From an uncultured Acidobacteriota bacterium (GTDB lineage: Bacteria > Acidobacteriota > Thermoanaerobaculia > UBA5066), in the NCBI GenBank assembly GCA_937888435.1, contig CALAQS010000233.1, positions 1 through 39,227 on the forward strand: a stretch of DNA of 39,227 nt, read 5' to 3'. The notes beneath the pieces are model-generated. The model was not told the origin of the DNA. It was given only the letters and a program-made list of their open reading frames with translations, and did not search any database. Positions 27,016 through 36,280 of this stretch are shown one piece after another. Both the position numbers and the translations under genes were made by a program. Position 1 is the first letter of the stretch. Each line of letters starts with the position of its first letter.

Positions 27016-28371
27016 TTGAGCGACGTCGTCGAGGTTTTCCGCCAGGACGCCGAGGACGCGGTCCGGATCGTCTCGGGATTGCTGCGTCGGGGCGAGAGTG
27101 GCGAGGCCTTTCGCGAGAGGCGGCGACGCGTCTCGTGGACCGCGACGGAGGCCGGGCTTCTCGCACCGGCGTTCGCCGACGAGCGCGGCACCGCCGTGCG
27201 CCTCAGGCGCGGCCGCGAGTCGCTTCTCGTCGCCCGCGAAGGAGACGGGCCAGAGGCGCTTCGGGAAGCGGTGCGCGAAGCTTCGCGCCGAGCGGGCGGA
27301 TCCCCGTTCCTGAAATCCCGGGGAGTCGCGCAGGCGCGCGCGGAGGCCGAAGCCTCCGCCCCTGACGAGGAGGAGCGCGCCGCCCAGCTCGGCGCCGCGC
27401 TTCACCGGGCGCTTCCCGATCCGCGCGGGCTTTCGCTCTCGCTCACGGTCGCGCGCGTAGCCGTCTCGCGCGCGGTCGTGACGGCGCGGGAGATCGTGGC
27501 GTGCGGAACGGTGCGGTGTCTCGAAGCAACGGGCGTCCTCAGGCGCGCGAGCGCGGCCCGGCCGTTCGCCTTCCAGACGTCGGCGCCGTGGGCCCCGGCG
27601 CTCGACGCCCTCGCGCGCGCCCTTTCGGAGGCCGCACGGCCCGTCCCCGCGCACCGGGCCGCGGGGGGGCGGGTGGACGTCGTCTTTTCGCCCGGCGCCG
27701 CGTCCGTGTTCTGGCACGAGGCGGTCGGCCATCCTCTGGAGGCGGAAGGCGGGGAGCGGGGCTCGGTCCTCACGCGCGTCGCGCGGGCCGCCGTTGCGCC
27801 CGCCGGCGTCTTCGTCACGGCGGATCCGACGCGCGGCGATCTCCCCGGCTCGTATCTCGCGGACGACGAGGGAACGCCCGCGCGCTCCGTCGCGCTCCTG
27901 ACCGACGGGTGCGTGGACGGCCTCGTGACGGACCGGCGAACCGCCGGCCAAGCGTCGAACGGACACGCGCGCTGCGGTGATTTCCGCCGGCCGCCACGCC
28001 CGCGCCTTTCCAACGTCGTCGTCTCGCCGGGGCGCGCGAGCCGCGACGAGCTCCTCGAGGCGTGCGGAAACGGGCTCTACGTGCGGGAGATCTCGGCCGC
28101 TCACGCGGACCCGGAATCCGGCCGCTTCACGCTCTTCGTCGAAAGCGCCGACCTCGTGCGCCGGGGCGCTCTCGGCGCGCCCCTGGGCCCCTTCGCCCTC
28201 ACGTCCGACGTCCTCTGGGCTCTGCGTCAACTCCACACGGAAGTCGGCGACGTCTCGCATCCCGCGAACGGGCTCGGCCTCTGCGTCAAGGGTGGCGAAG
28301 GTGTGGCCGTCGGCGGCGCGTCGCCCGCCATTCTCATCCGCGGCCTCACCGCGGTGCGAGGTCGCTCGTGA
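27016..28371 (+). CDS. tldD: TldD family metalloprotease subunit
   Basis: A 451-residue protein with the catalytic HExxxH as H234-E-A-V-G-H239 in [14 protein letters not shown], and the late cysteine C423 in [10 protein letters not shown] matching the third metal ligand of E. coli Tld[14 protein letters not shown] and [18 protein letters not shown] are further family segments. TldD and TldE form a zinc protease that degrades small unfolded peptides and, in E. coli, removes the leader of microcin B17. It starts with TTG at 27016, since no other start is available upstream of VVEVFRQ. Its stop overlaps the next gene's GTG as GTGA. No ribosomal-peptide precursor is seen nearby. Confidence 0.88.
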   Translation: MSDVVEVFRQDAEDAVRIVSGLLRRGESGEAFRERRRRVSWTATEAGLLAPAFADERGTAVRLRRGRESLLVAREGDGPEALREAVREASRRAGGSPFLKSRGVAQARAEAEASAPDEEERAAQLGAALHRALPDPRGLSLSLTVARVAVSRAVVTAREIVACGTVRCLEATGVLRRASAARPFAFQTSAPWAPALDALARALSEAARPVPAHRAAGGRVDVVFSPGAASVFWHEAVGHPLEAEGGERGSVLTRVARAAVAPAGVFVTADPTRGDLPGSYLADDEGTPARSVALLTDGCVDGLVTDRRTAGQASNGHARCGDFRRPPRPRLSNVVVSPGRASRDELLEACGNGLYVREISAAHADPESGRFTLFVESADLVRRGALGAPLGPFALTSDVLWALRQLHTEVGDVSHPANGLGLCVKGGEGVAVGGASPAILIRGLTAVRGRS

Positions 28372-29708
28372 GCCCCGGACGCGACGGGCTGCTCGAGCGC
28401 CTGCTCGCGGGATCGCGGTGCGACGCGGCGGCGGGCGAGTCTGCAGAGGCTTACGAGCGCCGCGGGACGTCGATCGAGCTCGTCGAGGACGCGGACGGCA
28501 CGCGGCTGTCGGTCGTCGCCGAGCGGGGCTTCGCGCTGCGCCTCTTCCGGTCGGGGCGCACCGCGTTCGCGGCTTCCCCGCCCGAGGCCGTGGACCGCCT
28601 TCCTTTCGAAGCGAGACTCGTCCTCGGCCGGGCACGGACGCGCCGCGGGGCCCGCGCGGCGGGGCCTGTCGTTCTAGACCGCGCCTCGGCGCTCACTCCG
28701 CCCCCGCCTCCAGACGAGGCGTCCGCGCGCGCTCTCCTCGCGTCTTTCCGGAGCGCGCTCCTTGCCGAGGGCGAGGGCGCCGTATCCCTGACCGAGGCGA
28801 TCCTCACCGTCGGCGCGCGTAAAGAGCGCGTCGCGACGACGGCCGGACGCGACGTCGCCTTCGGCAGCGGAATCGCCACGCTCGTCGCGACCGTGACGGG
28901 ACGGACCGCGGCCGGCAGCGTATCGGCACGCGTTCTCGCGTCGGCGTCGCGGCCCGAAGAGCTCTTCCTCGCACGCCTCGCGCACCAGGCGGTGGACCGC
29001 GCCCTCCTCCCTCTGCGCGGCCGGCCGCTCGCGCCCGCGCGCGGCGACCTGCTTCTGGACCCGAACGTCGCGGCGCCGGTCGTGGGCCGCCTCGCGCCCG
29101 CCTTTTTCGGCGACGAGGGAGACGCGCTCCTCGCGTCGCGCACGCGAGACGGACGCGACGCCTTCGGCTCGCCCGCTCTCTCCCTCGTCGACGACGCGTC
29201 GGCCCCCGGCGGCCCGGTGAAGGCGACGCACGACGGCGAGGGAACGCCCCATTCGCGCACCGTCCTCGTGTCGCGCGGGATCGCGGCCGGACGGCTCTCG
29301 GACTCCGCGGCGGCGATCCGCCTCGAAAAGCCCCCTACCGGCAACGCGATGCGGCGCGCTTACACCGACCCGCCCGCGATCGGTGTCACGAACTTCTTCG
29401 TGGATCCGTCGCGGGGCGTCGCGCCGCTCGAGCTTCTCCGGGCTCTCGCCCGCGGCTTCTACGCGGCTGTCCTTCTCTCGCGGCCCGAGGTGGACTTCGC
29501 CGCGGACCGCTTCCGCCTGCATGCCGCAGGTTACTGGGTGGAGAAAGGGCGGGTGGCCGAGGCCGTTTCCGAAACGCTCGTGGAAGGCCGCCTGTCGGAG
29601 CTCCTGCGCGCCGTCGAGGCCGTGGGAGACGATCTCAAGTTCGTGCCCTCGGGTTCGGGCGGCGCGGGCTCGCCGACGCTCTTCGTCCCGAAGTGGAAAG
29701 GCGCCTGA
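28368..29708 (+). CDS. tldE: TldE/PmbA family partner of the TldD protease
   Basis: A 446-residue protein of the PmbA_TldD family without an HExxxH motif, as expected for the TldE partner. ARGDLLLDPNVAAPVVGRL, SLVDDASAPGGPVKATHDGEGTP and TGNAMRRAYTDPPAIGVTNFFVDPS are the recognisable blocks, the last typical of the C-terminal half. It should form the heterodimer with the upstream product in the cytoplasm. Translational coupling through the GTGA overlap supports joint action. Length is typical of TldE. Confidence 0.85.
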   Translation: MSPGRDGLLERLLAGSRCDAAAGESAEAYERRGTSIELVEDADGTRLSVVAERGFALRLFRSGRTAFAASPPEAVDRLPFEARLVLGRARTRRGARAAGPVVLDRASALTPPPPPDEASARALLASFRSALLAEGEGAVSLTEAILTVGARKERVATTAGRDVAFGSGIATLVATVTGRTAAGSVSARVLASASRPEELFLARLAHQAVDRALLPLRGRPLAPARGDLLLDPNVAAPVVGRLAPAFFGDEGDALLASRTRDGRDAFGSPALSLVDDASAPGGPVKATHDGEGTPHSRTVLVSRGIAAGRLSDSAAAIRLEKPPTGNAMRRAYTDPPAIGVTNFFVDPSRGVAPLELLRALARGFYAAVLLSRPEVDFAADRFRLHAAGYWVEKGRVAEAVSETLVEGRLSELLRAVEAVGDDLKFVPSGSGGAGSPTLFVPKWKGA

Positions 29709-29711
29709 CCC

Positions 29712-30677
29712 TCAGCCCACGCCGGGGCCGGGCGGACGGGGCGTCGGCGTCGGAACCGGAGCTGGAGCGTCCTCTTCTCCGCCCTGGCCCGGCTGCACGC
29801 GCCTGGGCGGCACGGGCCCGGCGGGGGACTGCTCGGGGAAGTCCGACGGAATCGGCTCGTTCGCGCGCGTGACGGTCGGTATGGCTGGCCGAGCGGAGAC
29901 GCTCGATCCCGGTGGGGGCGCCGGGCGGCTCATGCCGACGGGGGGCACCGACGTGATGACCGGGCCGCCCGGCCCCAGTTTCGCGGCGCGATCTTCCGGG
30001 ACCGGGGCGCCGGCCGGCACGGGCGCACCCGAGACGGCGAGAACCGCGACGTGCCCGTGCTGAAACGAGGTCACGAGGTCGGGCTGCGCCATCTGCTCCG
30101 CCGCGGGGAGAGCGAGGCGATACACCCGGGCATCGAGCGACTCGAGGAGGACACGTCCTTTCAGGCGCGTGCGCGCCGCGAACGGGTTGCGGCGCACGTC
30201 GAACAGCGACGTGTCCACGCGAAGCGACGTCTTGTACGCGGCGATCGCGGCGCCTTCGTTGCCGCGCTGCTCTTCGGCGAAGCCCAGCATCCACCATCCC
30301 GCCCAGTTGCCGGGCCCGCGCGAGACGGCCTTGCGGAAAGAGGATGCGGCGCTCCCCCATTCGCCGCGCATCGCGTGCACGAGGCCCGCGTTGTAAAGCG
30401 GGCGGCTGTCCGCCTTGTCGAGCTTCGCGGCGACGCCGAATTCGCGAAGGGCGTCACGCCAGAAGCCGTCCCGCGCGATGAGGCACGCGAGGTCGTTGTG
30501 GAGCGAGGCGTCGTTCGGCGTCTTCTCGAGGCGCTCGAGGAGATCGAGCGTCGCTCGGTGCTGGGGATTCCCCGGATCGAGGAAGCCCCGATAGACGTCC
30601 CGGGCGGCGAGCGGCCAGGCGAGGGCGGCGCACAGGGCGAGCGCGCCGGCGAAGCGGGCGCGGCGATCGACCTTCAT
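29712..30677 (-). CDS. Exported TPR-like protein with proline-rich tail
   Basis: A 321-residue protein with a signal peptide (1-25, ending ARD or AAR). Residues about 35-170 hold two to three tetratricopeptide-like repeats: NDASLHNDLACLIARDGFWRDALREF, DSRPLYNAGLVHAMRGEWGSAASSF, and WAGWWMLGFAEEQRGNEGAAIAAY. The last 110 residues are Pro/Gly/Ala-rich and probably disordered. GAAAGGAAC is a good ribosome site. It overlaps the stop of the upstream gene as ATGA. It should act in the periplasm or on the surface as a scaffold. No specific partner can be named. Its stop is 3 bases beyond the convergent tldE stop. Confidence 0.75.
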   Translation of the reverse strand: MKVDRRARFAGALALCAALAWPLAARDVYRGFLDPGNPQHRATLDLLERLEKTPNDASLHNDLACLIARDGFWRDALREFGVAAKLDKADSRPLYNAGLVHAMRGEWGSAASSFRKAVSRGPGNWAGWWMLGFAEEQRGNEGAAIAAYKTSLRVDTSLFDVRRNPFAARTRLKGRVLLESLDARVYRLALPAAEQMAQPDLVTSFQHGHVAVLAVSGAPVPAGAPVPEDRAAKLGPGGPVITSVPPVGMSRPAPPPGSSVSARPAIPTVTRANEPIPSDFPEQSPAGPVPPRRVQPGQGGEEDAPAPVPTPTPRPPGPGVG

Positions 30678-31267
30678 GGTGTTCCTTTCGTCGAGGTCTG
30701 AAGAGAGCGGCCGACGAGGCGCACTTTCCCGTCCCGCGTCTGCACGTCGAAGGCGAGGCGCGTCGCGCCCGTCACTTTCCGGATCTCGGCGGCCTGTTTC
30801 TTCACGAGCTCCTCGAATCGATCGTAGCGGAGGCGCGAGGCGTCCTCGCCGAGAGCCGCGCGCGCCGCGCAGTACCGGTCGAAGAGAGACCTCAGGTCGC
30901 CCCGCCCGGAGCCTTTTACGGAGGCCGCCGCCCCCGCGTCGCCCGAAGGAGTTGCAGCCGGCTGCTCGGCCGGTCGCACGCGGATCGGCGGCCGGACCCG
31001 GCCGCGGCCCTCCTCCCTGGCCACGAGCCGCTTCTCCCACAGCTCCGAGAGCGCCGTGAAGCGGCTCTGGAGCGCCTGCAGCCGGAATCGCTCCTCCGCC
31101 TTGTCGAGGGAGGCGTTGCCGACCCGGCGGAGCACCTGCTCCACGCTCTTGCGGGCGGGCAGCGGAGGCACCTTCAGGTCGCCCGAAAAGAAGCGCTCGT
31201 AATCCAGCCTGAGCGACGCGATGCTCTTGTCGAGCAGATCGAGGTCGCGTGCGATCGAGACGGCCAT
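30674..31267 (-). CDS. MXAN_5187 C-terminal-domain-like helical protein
   Basis: A 197-residue soluble protein with no signal. Residues 1-85 are a helical, coiled-coil-like region. After a Pro/Ala/Gly linker, the last 75 residues read RSLFDRYCAARAALGEDASRLRY then KKQAAEIRKVTG and TRDGKVRLVGR, which resembles the MXAN_5187 C-terminal domain described in myxobacteria and relatives. Function unknown. It shares an operon with the TPR protein through a 4-base overlap. It is divergent from selA with only 29 bases between starts, so the two promoters overlap. No ribosome site is obvious upstream of the ATG. Confidence 0.6.
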   Translation of the reverse strand: MAVSIARDLDLLDKSIASLRLDYERFFSGDLKVPPLPARKSVEQVLRRVGNASLDKAEERFRLQALQSRFTALSELWEKRLVAREEGRGRVRPPIRVRPAEQPAATPSGDAGAAASVKGSGRGDLRSLFDRYCAARAALGEDASRLRYDRFEELVKKQAAEIRKVTGATRLAFDVQTRDGKVRLVGRSLQTSTKGTP

Positions 31268-31282
31268 CGGCGAAAAGTAGTC

Positions 31283-31288
31283 TACATT
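31283..31288 (+). promoter_or_regulatory. Likely -10 box of selA (leaderless)
   Basis: TACATT ends eight bases before the ATG, the same spacing as at tldD. No Shine-Dalgarno is visible in the gap, so a leaderless transcript is likely. The -35 region is inside the divergent MXAN_5187-like gene. Confidence 0.5.
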
Positions 31289-31296
31289 CGGCGCGC

Positions 31297-32667
31297 ATGG
31301 ATACCGAGCCCCCGCGCCCTCCCGCCATGGACCGCCTCCTCGAGAGCGCCTCCGGGAGAGCGCTGGCTGGCAGGCACGGACGAGCCCGCGCGAAGGAGGC
31401 CCTCCGCGAGGCGGCCGACCGGTGGCGCGCGGAGGGTCCCCGGGGGGACGACGCGGCCGAGTCGATTCTGGCCGCCGCCGCCCGGGCGCTCGAGGAGAGA
31501 GCCCCGGCCGGGCCCCGGCGCGTCGTGAATGCGACGGGCGTCCTCCTGCACACGAACCTCGGGCGCGCTCCGCTCGCCGCCCAGGCCGTCGCCGCGGCGG
31601 GCCGCGCGGCGGGTTTCTCGACGCTCGAATACGACCTCGTGGCCGGGACACGCGGGCGGCGCGGCGAGCACGTGAGGCCGCTCCTCCTCGCGCTCTTCGC
31701 GAAGGATAGGAACGACCTCGACGCCCTCGCGGTCACGAATGCGGCCGCGGCGCTCCTCCTCGCCCTCGACACGCTCGCGAACGGACGGAAAGTGGCGGTC
31801 TCGCGCGGAGAGCTCGTCGCGATCGGCGGAGATTTCCGCGTGCCCTCGATCCTCGCGAAAAGCGGCGCCACGCTCCATGAGGTGGGCACCACGAACAGGA
31901 CGACGCCCCGAGACTACGAAGAGGCGCTCGAGGCCGGCGCCGGCGCGATTCTCAAGGTCCGGCCTTCGAACTACCGCATCGTGGGGTTCACCGAAGAGGT
32001 CTCTCTCTCCGCGCTCGCGGCGCTCGCGCACGCGCGCGGCGCGCCCGTGATCTTCGACGCCGGGGCGGGCGCTCCCGCGCGCTTCGCCGAGCCTTCTCTC
32101 GCGGACGAGCCCGTACCGCTCGAGGCCCTCGACGCGGGCGCGGACCTCGTCTGCTTCTCGGGCGACAAGATCCTCGGCGGCCCGCAGGCGGGAATCCTGA
32201 TCGGCAAGAAGGACCTCGTCGCGCGCGCGGGGGCGAACCCGCTCGCCCGCGCGCTGCGCCCGGACAAGCTCGTCCTCGGCGCGCTCGCCGCCACGCTCGA
32301 CCTGCATCTGTCCGGGCGGCGTCTCGAGATTCCCTTTTACCGGATGCTCGAAGCTTCTCTCGTCTCCCTGCGAGACCGTGCGGAGATGCTCGCGGCGGCC
32401 GCGCGCGCGGCGGGCTTCACCGCCGCGGCGGTCGACTCCATCGCGACGGCGGGCGGCGGCGCGGGCACCGAGTCCACGCTGCCCTCGAAGGCCGTCGCTC
32501 TCTCACGCCCCTCGTCCTCCGCCGACGCTCTCGCGGCGGCGCTCCGCACGGGAGAGCTGCCCGTCATCGCGCGGGTCGAGGGTGGCCGCGTCCTCCTCGA
32601 CCTCCGGAGCGTCGCCGAATCCGAGGACGAAGAGATCGTCCGCGCCCTCGAGGCGCTCGGCGGCTAG
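31297..32667 (+). CDS. selA: L-seryl-tRNA(Sec) selenium transferase
   Basis: A 456-residue PLP enzyme that converts seryl-tRNA(Sec) to selenocysteyl-tRNA(Sec) using selenophosphate. VVNATGVLLHTNLGRAPL (76-93) is the SelA signature, VGTTNRTTPRDYEEAL and LKVRPSNYRIVGFTEE are the substrate-binding blocks, and K291 in FSGDKILGGPQAGI carries PLP. The N-terminal helical domain that binds tRNA is present. No selB, selD or tRNA(Sec) is in the window. Its TAG stop and the stop of the convergent NtrC-type gene overlap within CTAG. Confidence 0.94.
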   Translation: MDTEPPRPPAMDRLLESASGRALAGRHGRARAKEALREAADRWRAEGPRGDDAAESILAAAARALEERAPAGPRRVVNATGVLLHTNLGRAPLAAQAVAAAGRAAGFSTLEYDLVAGTRGRRGEHVRPLLLALFAKDRNDLDALAVTNAAAALLLALDTLANGRKVAVSRGELVAIGGDFRVPSILAKSGATLHEVGTTNRTTPRDYEEALEAGAGAILKVRPSNYRIVGFTEEVSLSALAALAHARGAPVIFDAGAGAPARFAEPSLADEPVPLEALDAGADLVCFSGDKILGGPQAGILIGKKDLVARAGANPLARALRPDKLVLGALAATLDLHLSGRRLEIPFYRMLEASLVSLRDRAEMLAAAARAAGFTAAAVDSIATAGGGAGTESTLPSKAVALSRPSSSADALAAALRTGELPVIARVEGGRVLLDLRSVAESEDEEIVRALEALGG

Positions 32668-34025
32668 ATCCCCAGCTCCTTCATCCTTTGGGCGAGCTTT
32701 CTGAGCGGCACGCCGAGCTCCTCGGCGGAGCGCGTCTTGTCGCCTCCCGTGGCCTCGAGCGCACGCCGGATTCGCGCCGCCTCGCCCGCCCGCCGCCACC
32801 TTTCCGCCGTCTCTTCGAGCGTCCCGTCGAGCGAGGGGTATCGTGGCTGCGTCTCGCCCGGGATGCCGACGACGACGTCCGCCGGCCGGATGACCTCTGA
32901 CGCCGCGAGGAGGACGGCCCGCTCGACGACATTGCGAAGCTCGCGCACGTTTCCCGGCCAGTCGTGCGCCGCGAGCCGCTCGAGCGCGGCCGGCGAGAAC
33001 GAGGGCACCTTCTTCTTCACCTGGCGCGCCGCGGAGACCGCGAAGCCGTTCGCGAGCGCGGGGATGTCCTCCTTTCGAGCGCGGAGCGGCGGCAGGCGCA
33101 CTGGGAAGACGTCGAGGCGATAGAAGAGGTCCTCACGGAATGCCCCGGCCTTGACGAGAGACGCGAGCTCGCGGTTCGTGGCCGCCACGATCCGCACGTC
33201 CACCGCGATCGGCACCGTGCCGCCCACGCGGAGAAACGTGCGCTCCTCGACTGCTCTCAGGAACTTGGCCTGCGCGCCGGCCGGCAGCTCGCCGATCTCG
33301 TCCAAAAAAAGCGTGCCCCCGTCGGCCAGCTCGAAGCGCCCCGCGCGCCGCTCGCTCGCGCCCGTGTACGCGCCGCGCTCGTGCCCGAAGAGCTCGTTCT
33401 CGACGAGGCTTTCCGGCAGGGCGGCGACGTTCACGGCGACGAACGGACCCGGCGCCCGCGGCGAGAGCGCGTGCATCGCGCGCGCGAAGAGCTCCTTGCC
33501 CGTGCCGGACTCGCCGGTCAGAAGGACGGTGACGTCCGAGGCGGCGGCCAGCCGGATCCGTTCCAGAGCCTCGGCGAGCGCCTGCGACGTGCCGACGATG
33601 TCGGGCATTCCCGTGAGGCCCGCCTCGGCGGCAAGGAGCCCGTGCGCGACGGCCGAGCGCCGCGCGCGCACGTGCCGCGCGACGAGGAGCAGCAGGAGGT
33701 CGGGGTCGACCGGCTTGCTCAGGAAGTCGGCCGCTCCCATCTTCATCGCCGTGACCGCCGTCTCGACGGTGCCGAATCCCGTGAGGACGACGACGGGGAT
33801 GGCGGCGTCGGACGCCGTCGCCGCCCGGAGGACGGCGAGACCGTCGGCGCCCGGCATCTTGAAGTCCGTGAGGACGAGCGTGTAGCGACGGCCCTCGGCG
33901 AGACGGCGCAGCGCTTCGTCGCCGGTCGCGACCGCCTCCACGCTGTAGCCCTCTCGTGTCAGCGTCTCCGCGAGCATCGCGCGGAGAGATTCGCGGTCTT
34001 CGACGAGCAGAATCTCCGCGGGCAT
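32664..34025 (-). CDS. NtrC-family sigma-54-dependent response regulator
   Basis: A 453-residue transcription activator. Receiver domain 1-120 with E9-D10, phospho-accepting D54 (TDFKMPG) and K104; AAA+ domain about 142-370 with Walker A GESGTGKE (171-178), the sigma-54 contact loop GAYTGA (218-223, Tyr in place of the common Phe), Walker B LFLDEIGE, and [20 protein letters not shown]; Fis-type helix-turn-helix at the C-terminus ([20 protein letters not shown]). It should drive sigma-54 promoters on phosphorylation. No histidine kinase is adjacent. It follows the FxLYD gene by 19 bases and so belongs to the pilus-related operon, whose expression it may govern. Confidence 0.92.
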   Translation of the reverse strand: MPAEILLVEDRESLRAMLAETLTREGYSVEAVATGDEALRRLAEGRRYTLVLTDFKMPGADGLAVLRAATASDAAIPVVVLTGFGTVETAVTAMKMGAADFLSKPVDPDLLLLLVARHVRARRSAVAHGLLAAEAGLTGMPDIVGTSQALAEALERIRLAAASDVTVLLTGESGTGKELFARAMHALSPRAPGPFVAVNVAALPESLVENELFGHERGAYTGASERRAGRFELADGGTLFLDEIGELPAGAQAKFLRAVEERTFLRVGGTVPIAVDVRIVAATNRELASLVKAGAFREDLFYRLDVFPVRLPPLRARKEDIPALANGFAVSAARQVKKKVPSFSPAALERLAAHDWPGNVRELRNVVERAVLLAASEVIRPADVVVGIPGETQPRYPSLDGTLEETAERWRRAGEAARIRRALEATGGDKTRSAEELGVPLRKLAQRMKELGI

Positions 34026-34044
34026 CAGAGTCCGAGAAGGCTAA

Positions 34045-34932
34045 TCAGGTGCTCGGGGGGTTCGGTGAAGGCGTCGTCGTGTCGTTCTGCGGGATGAAAG
34101 TACCGTTCGCCGGATTTCCGGTCGGCGCGTTCGCCGCGGGCGGCGAAACGTCGGGTCGCGGAACCGGCACGAACGTTGGGGCCGGTGGCGGGGTCGGCGC
34201 GGGCGTCGGCCCGCCTTCGGCCTCGGGCTTCGAAGCAGCGCCTCCCGGCGCCTTCGCGTCGCCGGCCGTCTTGACCGGAATCCGAACCTGCCAGCGGGGC
34301 ACATAGCGGTACGAGGCGGCATCGCCCTCCATCGACGTCGACGCGGTGAACGTCGATTTCTCGCCGGGTGAGAGCGTGTCCTTCGCGAGCTGCGCGAACG
34401 CGGACGAGAACGTCTTGCCGTCCTTGCCGACGACCTCGACCGTGACCGACACGCCGGAGACCTCCGACGCGCCGCCGTTGATCACCGAACCGGAAAAAGA
34501 GTAACCGTCCTTCGTCTTCGTGGCGGACGTGTTCGCGACATCGACCCGGCCCTCGCCCTCGCCTTCCTTCTGCTCGCCGCCTTCCTCTCCAATTCCGTGC
34601 GCCACGGAGTCGTCCGTGAGGACGACCGCGGCTCGGCGGCCGCTCTTCTGCTTCGCCGCTTCGACGGGCGTGAGGGGTTTCAGGACGCTCGCGGTCGGCA
34701 CCGGCGTGGCCTCCGCGGCGCGCGCCTTCTCGGCGGCCGTCTTGGCGAGGTCGATCTCCGAAAGCGGGATGGACAGGAGAACCCCGTCCGTCGTCGTGAG
34801 CAGCGCGAGGCTGCCTTTCTGAACGAGCGGCTTTTTCGTCACGATCCGGCGACCGTCCTTGAGCCAGATCTCGTCGGCCCCCGCGATGCCGGCGAGACAC
34901 GCGAGAACTACCACCACCAGGAGCCGTCGCAT
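34045..34932 (-). CDS. Secreted FxLYD-domain protein
   Basis: A 295-residue protein with a signal peptide (1-19). Residues 20-65 form a short domain (DEIWLKDGRRIVTKKPLVQKG, LLSIPLSEIDLAK) that recalls a surface SH3-like fold. An acidic linker (GEEGGEQKEGEGEG) leads to an FxLYD domain at about 138-205: DGYSFSGSVINGGASEVSGVSVTVEV and TLSPGEKSTFTAS. The tail is Pro/Ala/Thr-rich. A perfect ribosome site precedes the ATG. Function unknown. It lies between the PilW-like gene and the regulator. Confidence 0.75.
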   Translation of the reverse strand: MRRLLVVVVLACLAGIAGADEIWLKDGRRIVTKKPLVQKGSLALLTTTDGVLLSIPLSEIDLAKTAAEKARAAEATPVPTASVLKPLTPVEAAKQKSGRRAAVVLTDDSVAHGIGEEGGEQKEGEGEGRVDVANTSATKTKDGYSFSGSVINGGASEVSGVSVTVEVVGKDGKTFSSAFAQLAKDTLSPGEKSTFTASTSMEGDAASYRYVPRWQVRIPVKTAGDAKAPGGAASKPEAEGGPTPAPTPPPAPTFVPVPRPDVSPPAANAPTGNPANGTFIPQNDTTTPSPNPPST

Positions 34933-34935
34933 GGG

Positions 34936-34944
34936 ACCTCCTTT
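34936..34944 (-). promoter_or_regulatory. Consensus Shine-Dalgarno of the FxLYD gene
   Basis: AAAGGAGGT, the full anti-16S match, sits just upstream of the ATG at 34932. It is the strongest ribosome site in the window and stands in contrast to the SD-less starts of ruvX, tldD and selA. Confidence 0.85.
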
Positions 34945-34963
34945 CGAGGCTGATCGCTTCTCT

Positions 34964-34969
34964 ATTTTA
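34964..34969 (-). promoter_or_regulatory. Possible -10 box of the FxLYD-NtrC unit
   Basis: TAAAAT on the minus strand, in a short AT-rich patch, would give a ~25-base leader containing the ribosome site. No clear -35 box is seen; the sequence there is GC-only. Confidence 0.35.
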
Positions 34970-34982
34970 CACCCGGAATGGG

Positions 34983-36239
34983 CTAGCGCGCCGCGGCGGG
35001 CCCGGCGCCGGGAGGAGAGATGACGACCTCTCGCGTCGTTCGCTCGAAAGGGATGCGCCGGCTCTCGTCGGAGCTCCATCCCACGGGCCCGACGCCGTGC
35101 AGCGAGTCGGGTGCGGGTGCGTTCAGGAGCGGCACGAAATCGACCGGCGGCTGGGGGCCGTCCCCGCGCACGTAACGGTGCTCCGCCTTCGCCGTCATCG
35201 CGACCTTCAGCGCACCGAGGAGCGGCTTTCCGGCTGGATCCACGAGGTCTTTCGCCTTCGGCGCCGGACTCCCGGCGACGCCGCCCCGCCACGTGAGCGC
35301 GTCTCGGGCGCCGGCGAGCCCCCAGGCGACCTGAAGCTCCTCGACGTCCTCCCCCACGCGCGTGACCTCCCAGCGGCCGTCTCCCGCGAAGGCCGCGACG
35401 GCCAGATACGGGTGCGGAAATCTCATCGACGGCGGATCGCTCGCCGCGTCGTAATCCGGAGGGCGCCCCTCCGGCCCCCGCGCGACGAACCACACGAGAT
35501 CATCCAGAAGTCCCCCGGTCACGACCTCTCCGAGTGCGCGGGCGGCACCCGCCTCGCCGCCCGGGCTCAGGCTCACGGCGTCCGTATCCGTGAAGTCGAG
35601 GAAAAATTCCACGGTCCGAGCTGGAGCCGGAGAGGGATTCCACGCGTTGACGAGGGCGACGGCGTAACGGCCCGCGGAATCGGCGACGAGAAAGAACCGT
35701 TTCGGGCGCCGCGCCGGATCCCCGAGATGCTCGATCACGGACTGGAGGCTCTTCGCGCCGTCGGGGTCCTCGCGTGGCGGGCCTGCCCGAAGAGGCACGG
35801 AAGATGCGTTTCTCAGGATCCCTTCGGGGACGCCCGCCCCGTCCGGTTCCCGGCGAGGCTCGACGCCGAGCCGGGACGACCGGATCACCCCGCGAAGGCG
35901 GAGCTGGTCGGTGCCCGTTCGAACCGCGACCTCTCCTCCCGCGTCGCGGTAGGAAGTCACGCCCTCGGCGCTCGTGTTGTCCTCGACCGGGCGGATGGCC
36001 TCGGGAAGGGCCACGCCGCCGCGAAAAGCGCCTTCCAGGTCACGTGAGACGGAGCGGACCGCGACCTCCAGGACTCCGCCGAGTCCGGAAGCGTCCTTTT
36101 CGACGAGGAGGAGCTTCGTCCTGAGGTCGATCAGCCTGACCGCGACGGCGACGACGACGCCCACGAGAAGCAGCGTGAGAGTGAGCTCTCGCATGGAGAA
36201 CCCCCTCTTCTCGAGGAACGGCCTCGCCCCCGCGACCAC
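34983..36239 (-). CDS. PilW-like type IV prepilin
   Basis: A 418-residue minor-pilin candidate. A basic leader of 13 residues ends in KRG, then F-S-M-R-E: cleavage after G13 would put the conserved glutamate at +5, followed by a hydrophobic helix TLTLLLVGVVVAVAVRLIDL, as in class III / PilW-like pseudopilins. The rest is a large mixed domain. Typical length for PilW-type minor pilins is 200-400, so it is at the upper end. The GTG at 36239 is the only start that keeps a full leader. It follows the PilY1-like gene by 41 bases. Confidence 0.75.
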   Translation of the reverse strand: MVAGARPFLEKRGFSMRELTLTLLLVGVVVAVAVRLIDLRTKLLLVEKDASGLGGVLEVAVRSVSRDLEGAFRGGVALPEAIRPVEDNTSAEGVTSYRDAGGEVAVRTGTDQLRLRGVIRSSRLGVEPRREPDGAGVPEGILRNASSVPLRAGPPREDPDGAKSLQSVIEHLGDPARRPKRFFLVADSAGRYAVALVNAWNPSPAPARTVEFFLDFTDTDAVSLSPGGEAGAARALGEVVTGGLLDDLVWFVARGPEGRPPDYDAASDPPSMRFPHPYLAVAAFAGDGRWEVTRVGEDVEELQVAWGLAGARDALTWRGGVAGSPAPKAKDLVDPAGKPLLGALKVAMTAKAEHRYVRGDGPQPPVDFVPLLNAPAPDSLHGVGPVGWSSDESRRIPFERTTREVVISPPGAGPAAAR

Positions 36240-36280
36240 GCTCGGAGTCTAGCCGAAGCTTCCCTCTCGCCTCCTTGCGC

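Noticed and set aside
27000-28371. Sec-encoding in-frame TGA in genes near selA
   Set aside because: All neighbouring genes have full-length frames with normal ends; no truncated family member continues after a TGA.
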